Shown: positions 38,763-48,548 of the stretch, in pieces
How the letters are laid out: each line of letters begins with the position of its first letter
Position numbering within the stretch: the stretch's first letter is position 1
Assembly: GCA_003725585.1 (NCBI GenBank)
Contig: RJMB01000003.1
Span: 186,001-250,000, forward strand
DNA length: 64,000 bases
Reading direction: 5' to 3'
Source of the DNA: Halostreptopolyspora alba
GTDB lineage: Bacteria; Actinomycetota; Actinomycetes; Streptosporangiales; Streptosporangiaceae
Program-made: the position numbers and the translations under genes
Notes under the pieces: generated by a model
What the model saw: the letters and a program-made list of their open reading frames with translations, nothing else
Told to the model about the DNA's origin: nothing
The model's database searches: none

Positions 38763-39725
38763 GTGAGCTGGTCTGATAATGACGGCCCGGAGGTTGGCGA
38801 GCCCCGTGCCGATGACGAAACGCCCGGTGGGCCGGCGAGCAACCCATGGGGGGAAATGCACAGCACGGGGGCGGAACCGCGATCCGCGAGGTCCAGCCAG
38901 GAGTTCCCGGAGCCGGCACCGTTGGAGAAGCACGGACCGGCACGGACGGTAGCGCTGTGTAACCAGAAGGGTGGGGTTGGTAAGACCACCACGACGATCA
39001 ACCTCGGCGCGGCCATCGCGGAGTACGGCAGACGGGTACTCCTCGTGGACTTCGACCCGCAGGGGGCGCTCTCCGTCGGCCTCGGCAGACTCGACCCACG
39101 TGAGCTCGACCTCACGGTCTACAACCTGCTGATGGAGCGCGACGTCGGAGTCGAGGACGTCCTGCTCAAGACCGACGTCGACGGCCTGGACCTGATCCCG
39201 AGCAACATCGACCTGTCGGCCGCCGAGGTGCAGCTGGTCGGCGAGGTCGCCCGGGAACAGATGCTGGCCCGCGCGCTGCGCCCGGTGATCGACGACTACG
39301 ACGTCGTCCTCATCGACTGCCAGCCCTCCCTCGGTCTGCTCACCGTCAACGCCCTCACCGCCTCCGACGGCGCCATCGTGCCCCTGGAGTGCGAGTTCTT
39401 CGCGTTGCGCGGCGTGGCGCTGCTGATGGACACCATCCAGAAGGTCCAGGAGCGGTTGAACGAGCAGCTCGTCATCGACGGGTTCCTCGGCACCATGTAC
39501 GACCCCCGCACGCTGCACGCGCGGGAGGTGCTCTCCACCATCATCGACGGGTTCGGTGAGAAGGTGTACGGCACCGTCATCAACCGGACCGTCCGTTTCC
39601 CGGACGCCACGGTCGCCGGGGAGCCCATCACCCGGTTCGACTCCGCCTCGGCCGGCGCCAACGCCTACCGCGAGCTCGCCAAGGAGGTGCTGGCCCGGTG
39701 GCCGAGCGACGCTCCCGGCGCGTGA
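38763..39725 (+). CDS. parA: ParA family ATPase (chromosome partitioning)
   Basis: A 320-residue Walker-type ATPase of the ParA/Soj family. After a 60-residue acidic, proline-rich N-terminus comes ALCNQKGGVGKTTTTINL (deviant Walker A with the signature lysine), then VLLVDFDPQGALSVGLG (A') and DVVLIDCQPSLGLLTVNAL (Walker B). No parB follows; in actinobacteria this second ParA gene sits beside scpA and scpB rather than at the origin. It probably acts with the condensin accessory proteins in chromosome organisation; this is inference from context. GTG start with GGGAGG upstream. Confidence 0.92.
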   Translation: MSWSDNDGPEVGEPRADDETPGGPASNPWGEMHSTGAEPRSARSSQEFPEPAPLEKHGPARTVALCNQKGGVGKTTTTINLGAAIAEYGRRVLLVDFDPQGALSVGLGRLDPRELDLTVYNLLMERDVGVEDVLLKTDVDGLDLIPSNIDLSAAEVQLVGEVAREQMLARALRPVIDDYDVVLIDCQPSLGLLTVNALTASDGAIVPLECEFFALRGVALLMDTIQKVQERLNEQLVIDGFLGTMYDPRTLHAREVLSTIIDGFGEKVYGTVINRTVRFPDATVAGEPITRFDSASAGANAYRELAKEVLARWPSDAPGA

Positions 39726-39836
39726 CCCCGCCGGGAGCCACCGGGGTGTGGCGGCCACCGAACGGTTGACCGGGCACGACGCCGTTCGTCGGTGCCATCC
39801 TGGGGGTATGACCCTACGACCGCTGGCCACGGCCGC

Positions 39837-40661
39837 ATGAGCACCGACGAGGAGACCGCCGACGGCGGCTTCCAGGTGCACCTGGACAACTTCGAGGGGC
39901 CCTTCGACCTGCTGCTCGGGCTGATCTCCAAGCACAAGCTGGACATCACCGAGGTCGCCCTCTCCAAGGTCACCGACGAGTTCATCTCCTACATCGACGC
40001 GCACGGCGCGGAGTGGGATCTGGAGCAGGCTAGTCACTTCCTGGTGGTGGCGGCGACGCTGCTGGACCTGAAGGCGGCGCGGCTACTGCCCCGCGGCGAG
40101 GTGGACGACGAGGCCGACCTCGCGCTGCTGGAGGCGCGTGACCTGCTGTTCGCGCGGTTGCTGCAGTACCGCGCGTACAAGGAGATCGCGGCCCTGCTCC
40201 GGGAACGTATGGGGTCGCAGGGGCGGCGCTTCCCGCGCGCGGTGACACTGGAGCCGCGCTTCGCCGAGGCGCGGCCCGACGTGTTCATTAGACTCGGCCC
40301 GCAGGAGTTCGCCGCGCTGGCGGCGCGGACACTCACCCCCAAGGAGCCGCCCAGCGTTCCGGTCAGCCACATTCACCAGCCCCGGACCTCGGTGCGCGAG
40401 GAGGCGGCGACGGTGGTGCGGTGGCTGCGTGAGCACCAGACGCTGACGTTCGCGGAGCTGACCGCTGACTGCACCGATACCTTCGAGGTGGTCGCCCGGT
40501 TCCTGGCGCTGCTGGAGCTGCACCGGTTCTCCAGCGTCGAGTTCGAGCAGCCGGAGCCGCTGGGGCGGCTGGTCGTGACGTGGACCGGCGACACCGAGGG
40601 CGAGATCGCCGTGGGTGACGAGTACGACCGGGCCGAGAGCACGCGTGAGAGCGAGGAGTAA
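39837..40661 (+). CDS. scpA: Segregation and condensation protein A
   Basis: ScpA is the kleisin that bridges SMC heads in bacterial condensin. The 274-residue protein has the N-terminal SMC-neck-binding part (FQVHLDNFEGPFDLLLGLISKHKLDITEVALSKVTDEF in two blocks, residues 13-50), a central helical region ([20 protein letters not shown]) and a C-terminal winged helix (VVRWLREHQTLTFAELT, VARFLALLELHRFSSVEFEQ). The start is uncertain: ATG 39837 is chosen; a GTG at 39792 is in frame but lacks similarity. It precedes scpB by two bases. Confidence 0.93.
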   Translation: MSTDEETADGGFQVHLDNFEGPFDLLLGLISKHKLDITEVALSKVTDEFISYIDAHGAEWDLEQASHFLVVAATLLDLKAARLLPRGEVDDEADLALLEARDLLFARLLQYRAYKEIAALLRERMGSQGRRFPRAVTLEPRFAEARPDVFIRLGPQEFAALAARTLTPKEPPSVPVSHIHQPRTSVREEAATVVRWLREHQTLTFAELTADCTDTFEVVARFLALLELHRFSSVEFEQPEPLGRLVVTWTGDTEGEIAVGDEYDRAESTRESEE

Positions 40662-40663
40662 CG

Positions 40664-41275
40664 GTGACCTGGACAACGGCCGCGTCCGATCCGAACGCCT
40701 CCGGCGCGCGGCGCGCGGGCGAGCGCGCCGAGCTGCGCCGTGGCCTGGAGGCGGTGCTGATGGTGGTCGACCAACCGGCCACCGAGTACGATCTCGCGCG
40801 CGCCTTCGACCGCAGCGTGCAGGAGATCACCGACACCCTCGAGGAGCTGTCGCGGGAGTACACCGAGCAGGGACGGGGGTTCGACCTGCGGCACGTAGCC
40901 GAGGGGTGGCGCTTCTACACACGGCCCGAGCACGCCGACATCGTCGAGCACTTCCTCAAGGAGGGTCAGGAAGTGCGGCTCACCCAGGCGGCCCTGGAGA
41001 CACTGGCGGTCGTGGCCTACCGCCAGCCGGTCTCCCGCGGCCGGGTGTCCGCGGTACGCGGTGTGAACTGTGACGGTGTTATGCGTACCCTCGTACTGCG
41101 GGGTCTGGTCGAGGAGACCGGGCAGGACCCGGAGTCCGGCGCGCTGCTCTTCGGCACCACGAACTACTTCCTGGACCGGCTCGGCCTGCGCGGTCTCGAC
41201 GAGCTTCCGGACCTCGCGCCATTCCTGCCTGACGATATCGAAGGTATAGACGACACCGGTGAACGCACCACGTGA
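40664..41275 (+). CDS. scpB: Segregation and condensation protein B
   Basis: ScpB dimers bind ScpA and complete the SMC complex. The 203-residue protein has two winged-helix domains: LRRGLEAVLMVVDQPATEYDLARAFD in the first, and the typical VRLTQAALETLAVVAYRQPVSRGRVSAVRGVNCDGVMRTL block (residues 103-142, here a family stretch) in the second, ending FGTTNYFLDRLGLRGLDELP. GTG start two bases after scpA. It overlaps the next gene, rluB, by 17 bases, so the three are translationally coupled. Confidence 0.94.
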   Translation: MTWTTAASDPNASGARRAGERAELRRGLEAVLMVVDQPATEYDLARAFDRSVQEITDTLEELSREYTEQGRGFDLRHVAEGWRFYTRPEHADIVEHFLKEGQEVRLTQAALETLAVVAYRQPVSRGRVSAVRGVNCDGVMRTLVLRGLVEETGQDPESGALLFGTTNYFLDRLGLRGLDELPDLAPFLPDDIEGIDDTGERTT

Positions 41276-42407
41276 GAATCCCAAGTCCCGCGGTGGTCGG
41301 GACTCCAACGACCAGCGCGGTGAGCGCGGTCGGTCAGCGCCGCGCGGTGAGCGCGGAGCCGGCTCCGGCTCGGGCGGGCGCCCGAAGCGCGACGACGCCA
41401 AGGAGCGCGGTGCCAACCGCCGTGACGAGCGGGCCGGGGGTAAGGGCGCCCGTGACAGCAAGAACGACAGGGGCTCGACCCCCCGTCGCGGCGGTGAAGG
41501 CGACGGGGGCAAGGGAAAGTCTCCCGGCTCCCGCGACCGTGGCCCGCAGGGAGGGGGGGCCGGGCGCAAGGCCGAGAGCCGGCTCTCGGCCGCCGCGCGC
41601 GAACGGCTGGAGGCGCTGCGCGCCGACTACGAGCCCGGTGACGGGGAGCGCCCCGAAGACCGCGACAGGTACCAGGACGTGCCGGGAGGGATCCGGCTGC
41701 AGAAGGCTCTCGCGCAGGCCGGGGTGGCCAGCCGGCGCGCGAGTGAGGAGATGATCGCGGCGGGCCGGGTCACGGTCGACGGCCACCAGGTGCGCCGCTT
41801 CGGCGCCCGGGTCGACCCGGACACCTCTCAGATCCGGGTCGACGGGATGCGGGTGGCCACCGCTCCCGGCCTGCTGTACTACGCGCTGAACAAGCCTCGT
41901 GGGGTGGTCAGCACGATGTGGGACCCCGAGGGGCGCCCCACGCTCGCCGACTACGCCGGTGAGACCGAGGAGCGGCTCTTCCACGTCGGCCGGCTCGACA
42001 CGGACACCGAGGGCCTGATCCTGCTCACCAACGACGGTGAGCTGGCCAACCGGCTGACCCACCCGCGCTACAAGGTGGTCAAGACCTACCTCGCCAAAGT
42101 GCCGGGGCCGGTACCGCGCGGACTCGCGTCCCGGCTGCGCAAGGGTGTCGAGCTGGAGGACGGCCCGGTCCAGGTCGACTCGTTCCGTGTTGTGCAGAAC
42201 CAGGAGCCCAAGGCCCTGGTCGAGGTGAAACTGCACGAGGGTCGCAAGCGGATCGTGCGGCGGCTGCTCGAGGCCGTGGGACACCCGGTAACGGAGCTGG
42301 CGCGTACGGAGGTCGGCCCGGTCGGGCTGAACTCGCTCAAACCGGGGACGACGCGGGTTCTCACCGCGCACGAGGTGAGCGAACTCTACACTGCCGCGGG
42401 GATGTAG
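41259..42407 (+). CDS. rluB: 23S rRNA pseudouridine synthase (RluB/RsuA family)
   Basis: This enzyme isomerises a uridine of ribosomal RNA to pseudouridine. The 382-residue protein begins with a 115-residue disordered, Arg/Gly/Lys-rich extension, seen in actinobacterial members. An S4 RNA-binding domain (RLQKALAQAGVASRRASEEMI, VTVDGHQVRRFGARV) follows, then the catalytic domain with the active-site aspartate in HVGRLDTDTEGLILLTNDGEL near residue 250. The C-terminus has VEVKLHEGRKRIVRRLLEAVGHPV. It starts inside scpB. The assignment to RluB rather than RsuA rests on context in the scpAB neighbourhood. Confidence 0.92.
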   Translation: MNAPRENPKSRGGRDSNDQRGERGRSAPRGERGAGSGSGGRPKRDDAKERGANRRDERAGGKGARDSKNDRGSTPRRGGEGDGGKGKSPGSRDRGPQGGGAGRKAESRLSAAARERLEALRADYEPGDGERPEDRDRYQDVPGGIRLQKALAQAGVASRRASEEMIAAGRVTVDGHQVRRFGARVDPDTSQIRVDGMRVATAPGLLYYALNKPRGVVSTMWDPEGRPTLADYAGETEERLFHVGRLDTDTEGLILLTNDGELANRLTHPRYKVVKTYLAKVPGPVPRGLASRLRKGVELEDGPVQVDSFRVVQNQEPKALVEVKLHEGRKRIVRRLLEAVGHPVTELARTEVGPVGLNSLKPGTTRVLTAHEVSELYTAAGM

Positions 42408-42464
42408 CCTCCCGGCGCGGGAGGCGTGCGGCGCGACCGAGTAACGAGAGGGACGGGACGACAC

Positions 42465-42827
42465 GTGGCGGTACGAGCGGTCCGTGGTGCGGTGCAGGTG
42501 GAGGCGGACGAGCGGGAGCTCGTCCTGGACGCCACAACCGAACTGGTCTCCGAGGTGATGCGGCGCAACGAGCTGACCACGGATGACGTGATCAGTGTGC
42601 TGTTCACCACCACCTCCGACCTCACCTCGGAGTTTCCGGCGCTGGCCGCTCGCAAGCTCGGCTTCGTCGACGTCCCGCTGATGTGCGCCAGTGAGATCGC
42701 GGTGCCCCACGGTCTGCCGCGCGTGGTGCGACTCATGGCACACGTCGAGACCGAGCGCTACAAGTCCGAGTTGCAGCACGTCTACCTGCGCGGGGCTCAG
42801 GCGCTGCGGCTGGACATCGCACAGTAG
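42465..42827 (+). CDS. aroH: Chorismate mutase, AroH type
   Basis: Monofunctional trimeric chorismate mutase of the Bacillus AroH fold, which converts chorismate to prephenate for tyrosine and phenylalanine. The 120-residue protein shows VRAVRGAVQVEADERELVLDATTEL at the start, the active-site Arg of VRGA (residue 7) and Arg90-type residue in PRVVRLMAHVE, and ISVLFTTTSDLTSEFPALAARKLG in the middle. The C-terminal HVYLRGAQALRLD closes the site. The GTG at 42465 matches the family start. The enzyme's product is the substrate of the next gene, tyrA, 99 bases downstream. Confidence 0.94.
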   Translation: MAVRAVRGAVQVEADERELVLDATTELVSEVMRRNELTTDDVISVLFTTTSDLTSEFPALAARKLGFVDVPLMCASEIAVPHGLPRVVRLMAHVETERYKSELQHVYLRGAQALRLDIAQ

Positions 42828-42926
42828 CCGGTTGAGGTGTTTTCGCGGACGCGGTGGTGGTGACCGGTCCGCGGGGGCGCTCCCAGGTCCCTTACGCTGG
42901 GAGTGACGACCTAGGACAGCGGGGGA

Positions 42927-44015
42927 GTGGCGACCGTGATCCAGCGCGCGATCGTGGTGGGAACCGGGCTGATCGGGACGTCCATCGCGCTGGCGTTGCG
43001 CGAGAAGAGCGTGGAGGTGGCGCTCAGCGACCCCGACCCGGCCACCCTCGATCTGGCGTGTGAGCTGGGAGCGGGCAGCGCCCTCGACCCCGCCGCGATG
43101 GGCGCCCCCGCCGACGTCGCGGTCATCGCGGCACCCCCCGGGGCCGTTGGCTCGGTGCTGCGCGACGTCCAGGACCGGGGGCTGGCCCACGTCTACACCG
43201 ACTGCGCCAGCGTCAAGGACAGCGTGGTGCGACAGACAACCAGGCTCGGCTGTGACCTGGCCACCTACGTGCCCGGCCACCCGATGGGGGGCAGGGAGCA
43301 GCACGGTCCCAGCGCCGCCCGCGCCGACCTGTTCCTGGGCCGGTCGTGGGCGCTGTGCCCCACGGGAAAGTCGGACTCGCAGGCGGTGGCCACGGTGGTC
43401 GAACTGGCGCGGCTGTGTGGCGCCGAACCGTTGACGATGGACGCCGCCCAGCACGACAGCGCTGTCGCGCTGATCTCGCACGCGCCCCACGTCGCGGCCT
43501 CCGCTGTCGCCGCCCGGATGGTCAGCGGGGACGACACCGCGCTCGCGCTGGCCGGGCAGGGGGTGCGTGACGTCACGCGCGTGGCCGCCGGCGACCCGCG
43601 GATGTGGCAGGAGATCGTGGGGCACAACGCGGCGCCGGTCGCCGACATACTGGAGGAGGTCGCCGCCGATCTCACGGCGACCGCCCGTGCGCTGCGCGCG
43701 GGGGACGAGTCCGGCGCGCGCACCGTGCTCGGGTTGCTGGAACGCGGTCGTCACGGCCATGACCGGATTCCCGGCAAGCGCGGCGCGCACCGGGTCCCCG
43801 GCTACGCCACACTGCCGGTGGTGATCCCCGACGAGCCCGACTCGCTGGCGCGGCTGTTCGCCGCGGTGGGAGCCGCCGGGGTGAACATCGAGGACGTGCG
43901 GATCGACCACAGCCCGGGCCTGCCCGTCGGAGTGGCCCAGCTGTACGTGCAGCCCGAGGCGCTCACCGAGCTCGCCGAGGTTCTGGCGGATCAGGGATGG
44001 TCGGTGCACACCTAG
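42927..44015 (+). CDS. tyrA: Prephenate dehydrogenase with ACT domain
   Basis: Oxidative decarboxylation of prephenate (or arogenate) in tyrosine synthesis. The 362-residue protein has a Rossmann NAD(P) motif, VVGTGLIGTSIALAL, at residues 9-23; DCASVKDSVV; the catalytic histidine segment YVPGHPMGGREQHGPSAA; and a helical dimerisation domain with LISHAPHVAASAVA. Residues 285-362 form a C-terminal ACT domain (LPVVIPDEPDSLARLFAAVGAAGVNIEDVRIDH in family form), suggesting feedback control by an amino acid. GTG start at 42927. It works directly after AroH. Confidence 0.94.
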   Translation: MATVIQRAIVVGTGLIGTSIALALREKSVEVALSDPDPATLDLACELGAGSALDPAAMGAPADVAVIAAPPGAVGSVLRDVQDRGLAHVYTDCASVKDSVVRQTTRLGCDLATYVPGHPMGGREQHGPSAARADLFLGRSWALCPTGKSDSQAVATVVELARLCGAEPLTMDAAQHDSAVALISHAPHVAASAVAARMVSGDDTALALAGQGVRDVTRVAAGDPRMWQEIVGHNAAPVADILEEVAADLTATARALRAGDESGARTVLGLLERGRHGHDRIPGKRGAHRVPGYATLPVVIPDEPDSLARLFAAVGAAGVNIEDVRIDHSPGLPVGVAQLYVQPEALTELAEVLADQGWSVHT

Positions 44016-44107
44016 GTCGGCTCACGCGTTCCGCGTCGGGGGCGCCGCGGTTGTACGCTGAGGCGTTGAGACGAGACGACATCCACCCCCCGGAGGAGAG
44101 AACCGTC

Positions 44108-44875
44108 GTGAACGCGCAGGACAACGCTCGGACCACGGAGACCGCCGGAGAGCGGTCCGCTCCCCGGGGTGACGGGATCGTCATCGCCATCGACGGGCCG
44201 TCCGGGTCGGGCAAGTCCAGCACGGCCCGGGGCACGGCCAGGGCGCGCGAGATGCGCTACCTCGACACCGGGGCGATGTACCGGGCGCTCACCTGGTGGG
44301 TACTGCACAACGGCGTCGACGCCACCACCGCCGACGCCGCGGCCGTGGCACGGCTGGCGGCCCAGCCCGTCATCACCATGGGCACGGACCCGACCGACCC
44401 CACCGTCCGGGTGGACGGCACCGACGTCGCCGAGGACATCAGGTCCCCGGAGGTCACCTCCGGTGTCAGCGCCGTCAGCGCCGTGCCCGAGGTACGTGAG
44501 CGGATGGTGGCGCTACAGCGCGACATCATCGCCGAGGCGCGCCGCGACTCCGGGGGGATCGTGGTCGAGGGGCGCGACATCACGACCGTGGTCGCCCCCG
44601 AGGCCGAGGTGAAGATCTATTTGACCGCCAGCGCCGAGGCGCGCGCCGAACGGCGCAGTAGGGAGGTCCGTACGAGCGACATCGCGGCGACCCGGGCCGA
44701 CCTGATGCGCCGTGACCTGTTCGACTCCAGCCGAGCCGAGTCCCCCCTGACCCAGACCGAGGACGCGTTGGAGCTGGAGACGACCGGGATGTCGCTGGAC
44801 GAGGTGATCGCTCTCGTCGTGAAGCTGGCCGACGAGGCCAGCGGGGAGGTTGTGCCGAGCACCGGCGCGGTCTGA
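44108..44875 (+). CDS. cmk: Cytidylate kinase
   Basis: Phosphorylates CMP and dCMP to the diphosphates. The 255-residue enzyme has the P-loop [17 protein letters not shown] at residues 27-43, [16 protein letters not shown], the CMP-binding [46 protein letters not shown], and the lid with [20 protein letters not shown] 25-residue hydrophilic leader precedes it. The GTG at 44108 follows GGAGGAGAG. It is conserved before der in actinobacteria, and here follows tyrA by 92 bases. Confidence 0.95.
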   Translation: MNAQDNARTTETAGERSAPRGDGIVIAIDGPSGSGKSSTARGTARAREMRYLDTGAMYRALTWWVLHNGVDATTADAAAVARLAAQPVITMGTDPTDPTVRVDGTDVAEDIRSPEVTSGVSAVSAVPEVRERMVALQRDIIAEARRDSGGIVVEGRDITTVVAPEAEVKIYLTASAEARAERRSREVRTSDIAATRADLMRRDLFDSSRAESPLTQTEDALELETTGMSLDEVIALVVKLADEASGEVVPSTGAV

Positions 44876-44984
44876 ACGCCGGTCTCACACCGTGTCCCGC
44901 GACGGGGCGGGTGATCGCACGCTGGCTCCACGGCACGCGTCCTGGGCGCGTGGAGCCATCGCCACCAGGAGAGAGACGTGTTCG

Positions 44985-46400
44985 ATGAGTGAGCGTACGC
45001 ACGAGACGGCCCCGTCCGAGGGGGACGAGGAGACCGTCGTCAAACCGGTGGTGGCCGTTGTCGGACGGCCCAACGTGGGAAAGTCATCCCTGGTGAACCG
45101 GGTTATCGGGAGCCGTCAGGCGGTGGTTGAGGATGTCCCCGGGGTGACCCGCGACCGGGTGGCCTACGACGCCAGCTGGCGGGAACGGGAGTTCACCCTC
45201 GTCGACACCGGGGGCTGGGACACCAATCTCAGCGGGCTGGCCGCACAGGTGGCCCGGCAGGCCGAGTACGCCGCCCAGACCGCCGACGTCGTGCTGTTCG
45301 TGGTGGACGCCAACGTCGGGATCACCGACACGGACGAGGCCGTTACGCGGGTGCTGCGCCGCGCCGGCAAACCGGTGGTGCTGGCGGCGAACAAGGTCGA
45401 CGGCCAGCGGCAGGAACCCGAAGCCATGGCGCTGTGGAACCTCGGCCTCGGCGAGCCGTACCCCGTCAGCGCGCTGCACGGGCGCGGCTCCGGCGACCTG
45501 CTCGACGCCGTCCTCGACGCGTTCCCCGAGCGTCCCCGGATCTCCGACGAGGTCGAGGAGAGTGGGCCGCGGCGCGTGGCGCTGGTGGGCCGACCCAACG
45601 TGGGCAAGTCCAGCCTGCTGAACAAGGTCGCGGGCGAGGACCGGGTGGTGGTGGACCCGGTCGCGGGAACCACCCGCGACTCCGTCGACGAGCTCATCGA
45701 GCTGGGCGGCAAGACCTGGAAGTTCATCGACACCGCCGGGATCCGGCGTCGGTTCCGCGCGTTGCAGGGGGCCGACTACTACGCCACCCGCCGCACCGCC
45801 GTGACACTGGAACGCGCCGAGGTGGCGGTGGTTCTCATCGACGTCAGCGAGCCACTCGCGGAGCAAGACATCCGGGTCGTGGAGCAGGTCCTCGAGGCCG
45901 GACGGGCGCTGGTGCTGGCGTTCAACAAGTGGGACACCCTCGACGACGAGCGCCGGTACTACCTGGAGAAGGAGATCGACCGCCAGCTGTCCCGGGTCTC
46001 CTGGGCGCCGCGGGTGAACATCTCCGCCACGACCGGGCGGCACCTGGCGCGGCTCGTGCCGGCGATCGAGACCGGGCTGGCGAGCTGGGACGCCCGCATC
46101 TCGACGGGGCGGCTGAACGGGTGGCTCAAGGAGCTGGTGGCCGCCACGCCCCCGCCGGTGCGCGGGGGCAGGCAGCCCAAGATCCTGTTCGCCACGCAGG
46201 CCGGGGTGCGCCCGCCGCACTTCGTCCTCTTCACCACCGGATTCCTGGAGGACAGCTACCGGCGGTTCATCGAGCGCCGGCTGCGCGAGGACTTCGGCTT
46301 CGAAGGGTCCCCGATCAAGCTGAGCATGCGCATCAGGGAGAAGCGCAAGGGCGGCGGCAAGGCGTCCAAGGGCAGCGCCCGCCCCGACTGGAAGCGCTAG
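44985..46400 (+). CDS. der: Ribosome-associated GTPase Der (EngA)
   Basis: Essential GTPase for 50S subunit assembly. The 471-residue protein has two tandem G domains, each with Walker [11 protein letters not shown] (about residues 27 and 201), switch segments ([20 protein letters not shown]), DTGGW and DTAGI motifs, and the specificity motifs NKVDG and NKWDT. A C-terminal KH-like domain follows ([40 protein letters not shown]) with a basic tail. The ATG at 44985 is preceded by GGAGAGAG. It closes the core block; a GC-rich hairpin follows. Confidence 0.95.
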   Translation: MSERTHETAPSEGDEETVVKPVVAVVGRPNVGKSSLVNRVIGSRQAVVEDVPGVTRDRVAYDASWREREFTLVDTGGWDTNLSGLAAQVARQAEYAAQTADVVLFVVDANVGITDTDEAVTRVLRRAGKPVVLAANKVDGQRQEPEAMALWNLGLGEPYPVSALHGRGSGDLLDAVLDAFPERPRISDEVEESGPRRVALVGRPNVGKSSLLNKVAGEDRVVVDPVAGTTRDSVDELIELGGKTWKFIDTAGIRRRFRALQGADYYATRRTAVTLERAEVAVVLIDVSEPLAEQDIRVVEQVLEAGRALVLAFNKWDTLDDERRYYLEKEIDRQLSRVSWAPRVNISATTGRHLARLVPAIETGLASWDARISTGRLNGWLKELVAATPPPVRGGRQPKILFATQAGVRPPHFVLFTTGFLEDSYRRFIERRLREDFGFEGSPIKLSMRIREKRKGGGKASKGSARPDWKR

Positions 46401-46440
46401 CTGGGTCTCACGTATCGGGCCGGCCCGTGCCGGCCGGCCC

Positions 46441-46457
46441 GCCGGCGTTCCGCCGGC
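46441..46457. terminator. Hairpin between der and the convergent MFS gene
   Basis: GCCGGCG pairs with CGCCGGC around a TTC loop, within a GC-rich patch (46418-46462) with further overlapping inverted repeats of CCGGCC. It lies between convergent genes. There is no U-tract, so function as a terminator is inferred. Confidence 0.5.
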
Positions 46458-46464
46458 CGGCGCG

Positions 46465-47739
46465 TCAGATCGCTGATTGGGTGTGACCCCGGGCGGTGGC
46501 CACGGCGAAGACGGCTGTGGCCGCGACCGCGGTCGCCAGCATCACCAGTGTCATGCTGACCAGGGTGGCCTCGCCGGTGCCGGTGAGCCCGGCGGCGGAG
46601 GCGAGGATGCCGCCGATCGCGAACTGCATGGTGCCCAGCAGCGCCGAGCTGGTGCCGCCCAGCGAGGACGGCTGGCTCGCCACGGCGAGCGTGGTGGCGT
46701 TGGGCGAGATGAGCCCGGTGCACACCATCATCACGAACAGCACCGCCGTGACGGTGACCAGCCCCGCGGTACCGCTGAGGCCCAGCACACCCAGCGCCGC
46801 GACGGCGAGGGTCGCGCCGATGAGGCCCGCGTACAGTCGCCGCGAGGTGTGCATGTGGCGGATCAGCGCCACGTTGAGCTGGTTGCCCAGGATCATGCCG
46901 AGCGTGTTGATCCCGAAGACCAGGCTGAACTGTTGCGCCGTCGCCCCGAGTTCCTCCTGGGAGACGAACGAGAACGCCGAGATGTAGGTGAACGACATGG
47001 CGAAACTCAACGCCATCGTCAGAGCGGGGGCGATGAACCGCGGGTCGCGGACCAGGCGCGTGAACGTGCGCAGCATGAGCACGGGATCCTGGCGGGTGCG
47101 GTTCTCGACGGGGAGGCTCTCCGGCAGGCCGAGGTACACCAGGGCGGTTCCCGCCAGACCGGTGGCGCCCAGCACGGCGAAAATGAGCTGCCACGGCCCG
47201 ACCAGCAGGAGCTGTCCGCCCAGCACCGGGCCCAGCATCGGGGCGAGGCCGACGAGCAGCACCAGCCGGGAGAAGAACCGCGCCGCGGAGTCGCCGCTGA
47301 AGGTGTCCCGGACGACCGCCCGCGCGATCACCATGCCGGCGGCGGCCGAGATCCCCTGGACGAACCGGAGCGCGCTGAACACCTCTGGGGAGGTCACCGT
47401 CATGCACAGCAGCGAGGTGGCGGCGAACATCGCGGTGCCCACCAGCAGTGGGCGCCTGCGTCCCCACTGGTCACTGAGGGGGCCGATCACCAGCTGCCCC
47501 AGCGCCAGCCCGACCATGACGGCGGTGAGCGTCAGCTGGACCTGGGACTCGGTCGCGTTGAGGTCCGCGGCGATATCGGGGAACGCGGGCAGGTAGAGGT
47601 CGGTGGCCAGCGCGCTGCTGGCCGAGAGCACCCCGAGGACGAAGACGAGCAGCGCCACGGAACGACGCGGCGAGTGGGACGGCGCGGTTTCCGTGGTGGG
47701 CCGGAAGGGCGGACGTGGGCGCGCGACGGCAAGGTTCAC
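46465..47739 (-). CDS. MFS multidrug transporter, Bcr/CflA type
   Basis: A 424-residue, 12-helix major facilitator of the DHA1 Bcr/CflA subfamily, proton-driven drug exporters. Visible signatures: SSALATDLYLPAFPDIAADL after helix 1, motif A GPLSDQWGRRRPLLVG between helices 2 and 3, and motif C-like GLAPMLGPVLGGQLL in helix 5. The GTG at 47739 has AGGAG six bases upstream and is preferred to ATG 47769. A 16-base palindrome GTTCCGCGTGCGGAAC (47834-47849) lies about 95 bases upstream and could be an operator, but no regulator gene is adjacent. Substrate unknown. Confidence 0.9.
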   Translation of the reverse strand: MNLAVARPRPPFRPTTETAPSHSPRRSVALLVFVLGVLSASSALATDLYLPAFPDIAADLNATESQVQLTLTAVMVGLALGQLVIGPLSDQWGRRRPLLVGTAMFAATSLLCMTVTSPEVFSALRFVQGISAAAGMVIARAVVRDTFSGDSAARFFSRLVLLVGLAPMLGPVLGGQLLLVGPWQLIFAVLGATGLAGTALVYLGLPESLPVENRTRQDPVLMLRTFTRLVRDPRFIAPALTMALSFAMSFTYISAFSFVSQEELGATAQQFSLVFGINTLGMILGNQLNVALIRHMHTSRRLYAGLIGATLAVAALGVLGLSGTAGLVTVTAVLFVMMVCTGLISPNATTLAVASQPSSLGGTSSALLGTMQFAIGGILASAAGLTGTGEATLVSMTLVMLATAVAATAVFAVATARGHTQSAI

Positions 47740-48047
47740 AGGTGACTCCTGGGAACGAAGGACGGGCATACGAACAGCGAGGAAACGCCGGGGGTGGCAC
47801 CCGGGCCCGTCAGGCGACGGCGGTGCCGAGGGGGTTCCGCGTGCGGAACACGCGCCGTGCAACACGACTCGCCTGTTGCTAAATCCTGGCATTTTCGTTA
47901 CTCGTGTGTGATTCGAGCCACCAGGGGAGAACTCCTGGCACCTGGTCGATCCCGGTGCTGTGAGCACGACCACGGAGGTCCTACGCCGGGAGGGTCGGCG
48001 GCCGCGAGTAAAGTGACGCCGCGGATCACGACGTGGGAGGTGGAGAC
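47740..48047. promoter_or_regulatory. Divergent spacer between MFS and DUF523 genes
   Basis: A 308-base spacer with no gene. It contains the palindrome GTTCCGCGTGCGGAAC (47834-47849, 7-base arms) and an AT-richer patch near 47877-47905 that could hold promoters for one or both genes. A good ribosome-binding site (GGGAGGTGGAG) precedes the DUF523 ATG. Confidence 0.4.
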
Positions 48048-48548
48048 ATGCAGCGGGTCCTGGTCAGCGCCTGCCTGATGGGGTGCCGGGTCCGCTTCGA
48101 CGGCCGCGCCAAGACGGTCGGTGACGCCGTCGTCGACCGCTGGCGGGCCGAGGGGCGGCTCGTGGTCCACTGCCCCGAGGTGGCCGGCGGGCTGCCGGTG
48201 CCGCGTCCACCCGCCGAGATCGAGGAGGCCCGCGGCGCCGACGCCGTGCTGCGCGGCGAGGCCCGGCTGCGCACACCGGAGGGTGACGATGTCACCCGGT
48301 TCTACCTCGCGGGAGCGCGCGCCGCCCTCGCGAGCGCGCGGTCCCACGGCGTGCGCGTGGCGGTGCTGAAGGAGTCGAGCCCCTCGTGCGGCCCGCACCG
48401 TGTCCACGACGGCGGGTTCACCGGGACGACCACCGACGGCCCCGGAGTCACCGCGCGGCTGTTGCTCGACCACGGTGTCAGCGTCTACAACGAGAACGAG
48501 ATCGAGGAGGCCAACGTCCACCTCGAGACGCTGGAGGGGCGGCGCTGA
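48048..48548 (+). CDS. DUF523 domain protein
   Basis: A 166-residue protein of the DUF523 family. It has the conserved early cysteines in VLVSACLMGCRVRFDG (residues 4-19), PEVAGGLPVPRPPAEI, and the VLKESSPSCGPHRVHDGGFTG block with another conserved cysteine near residue 113. The three conserved cysteines suggest metal or iron-sulfur binding, but the function is unknown. ATG 48048 has a strong ribosome-binding site. The next gene starts 165 bases downstream. Confidence 0.88.
   Translation: MQRVLVSACLMGCRVRFDGRAKTVGDAVVDRWRAEGRLVVHCPEVAGGLPVPRPPAEIEEARGADAVLRGEARLRTPEGDDVTRFYLAGARAALASARSHGVRVAVLKESSPSCGPHRVHDGGFTGTTTDGPGVTARLLLDHGVSVYNENEIEEANVHLETLEGRR

Noticed and set aside
41334-44009. 891-codon open frame antisense to rluB, aroH and tyrA
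   Set aside because: Same GC-driven artefact as the other long antisense frames.
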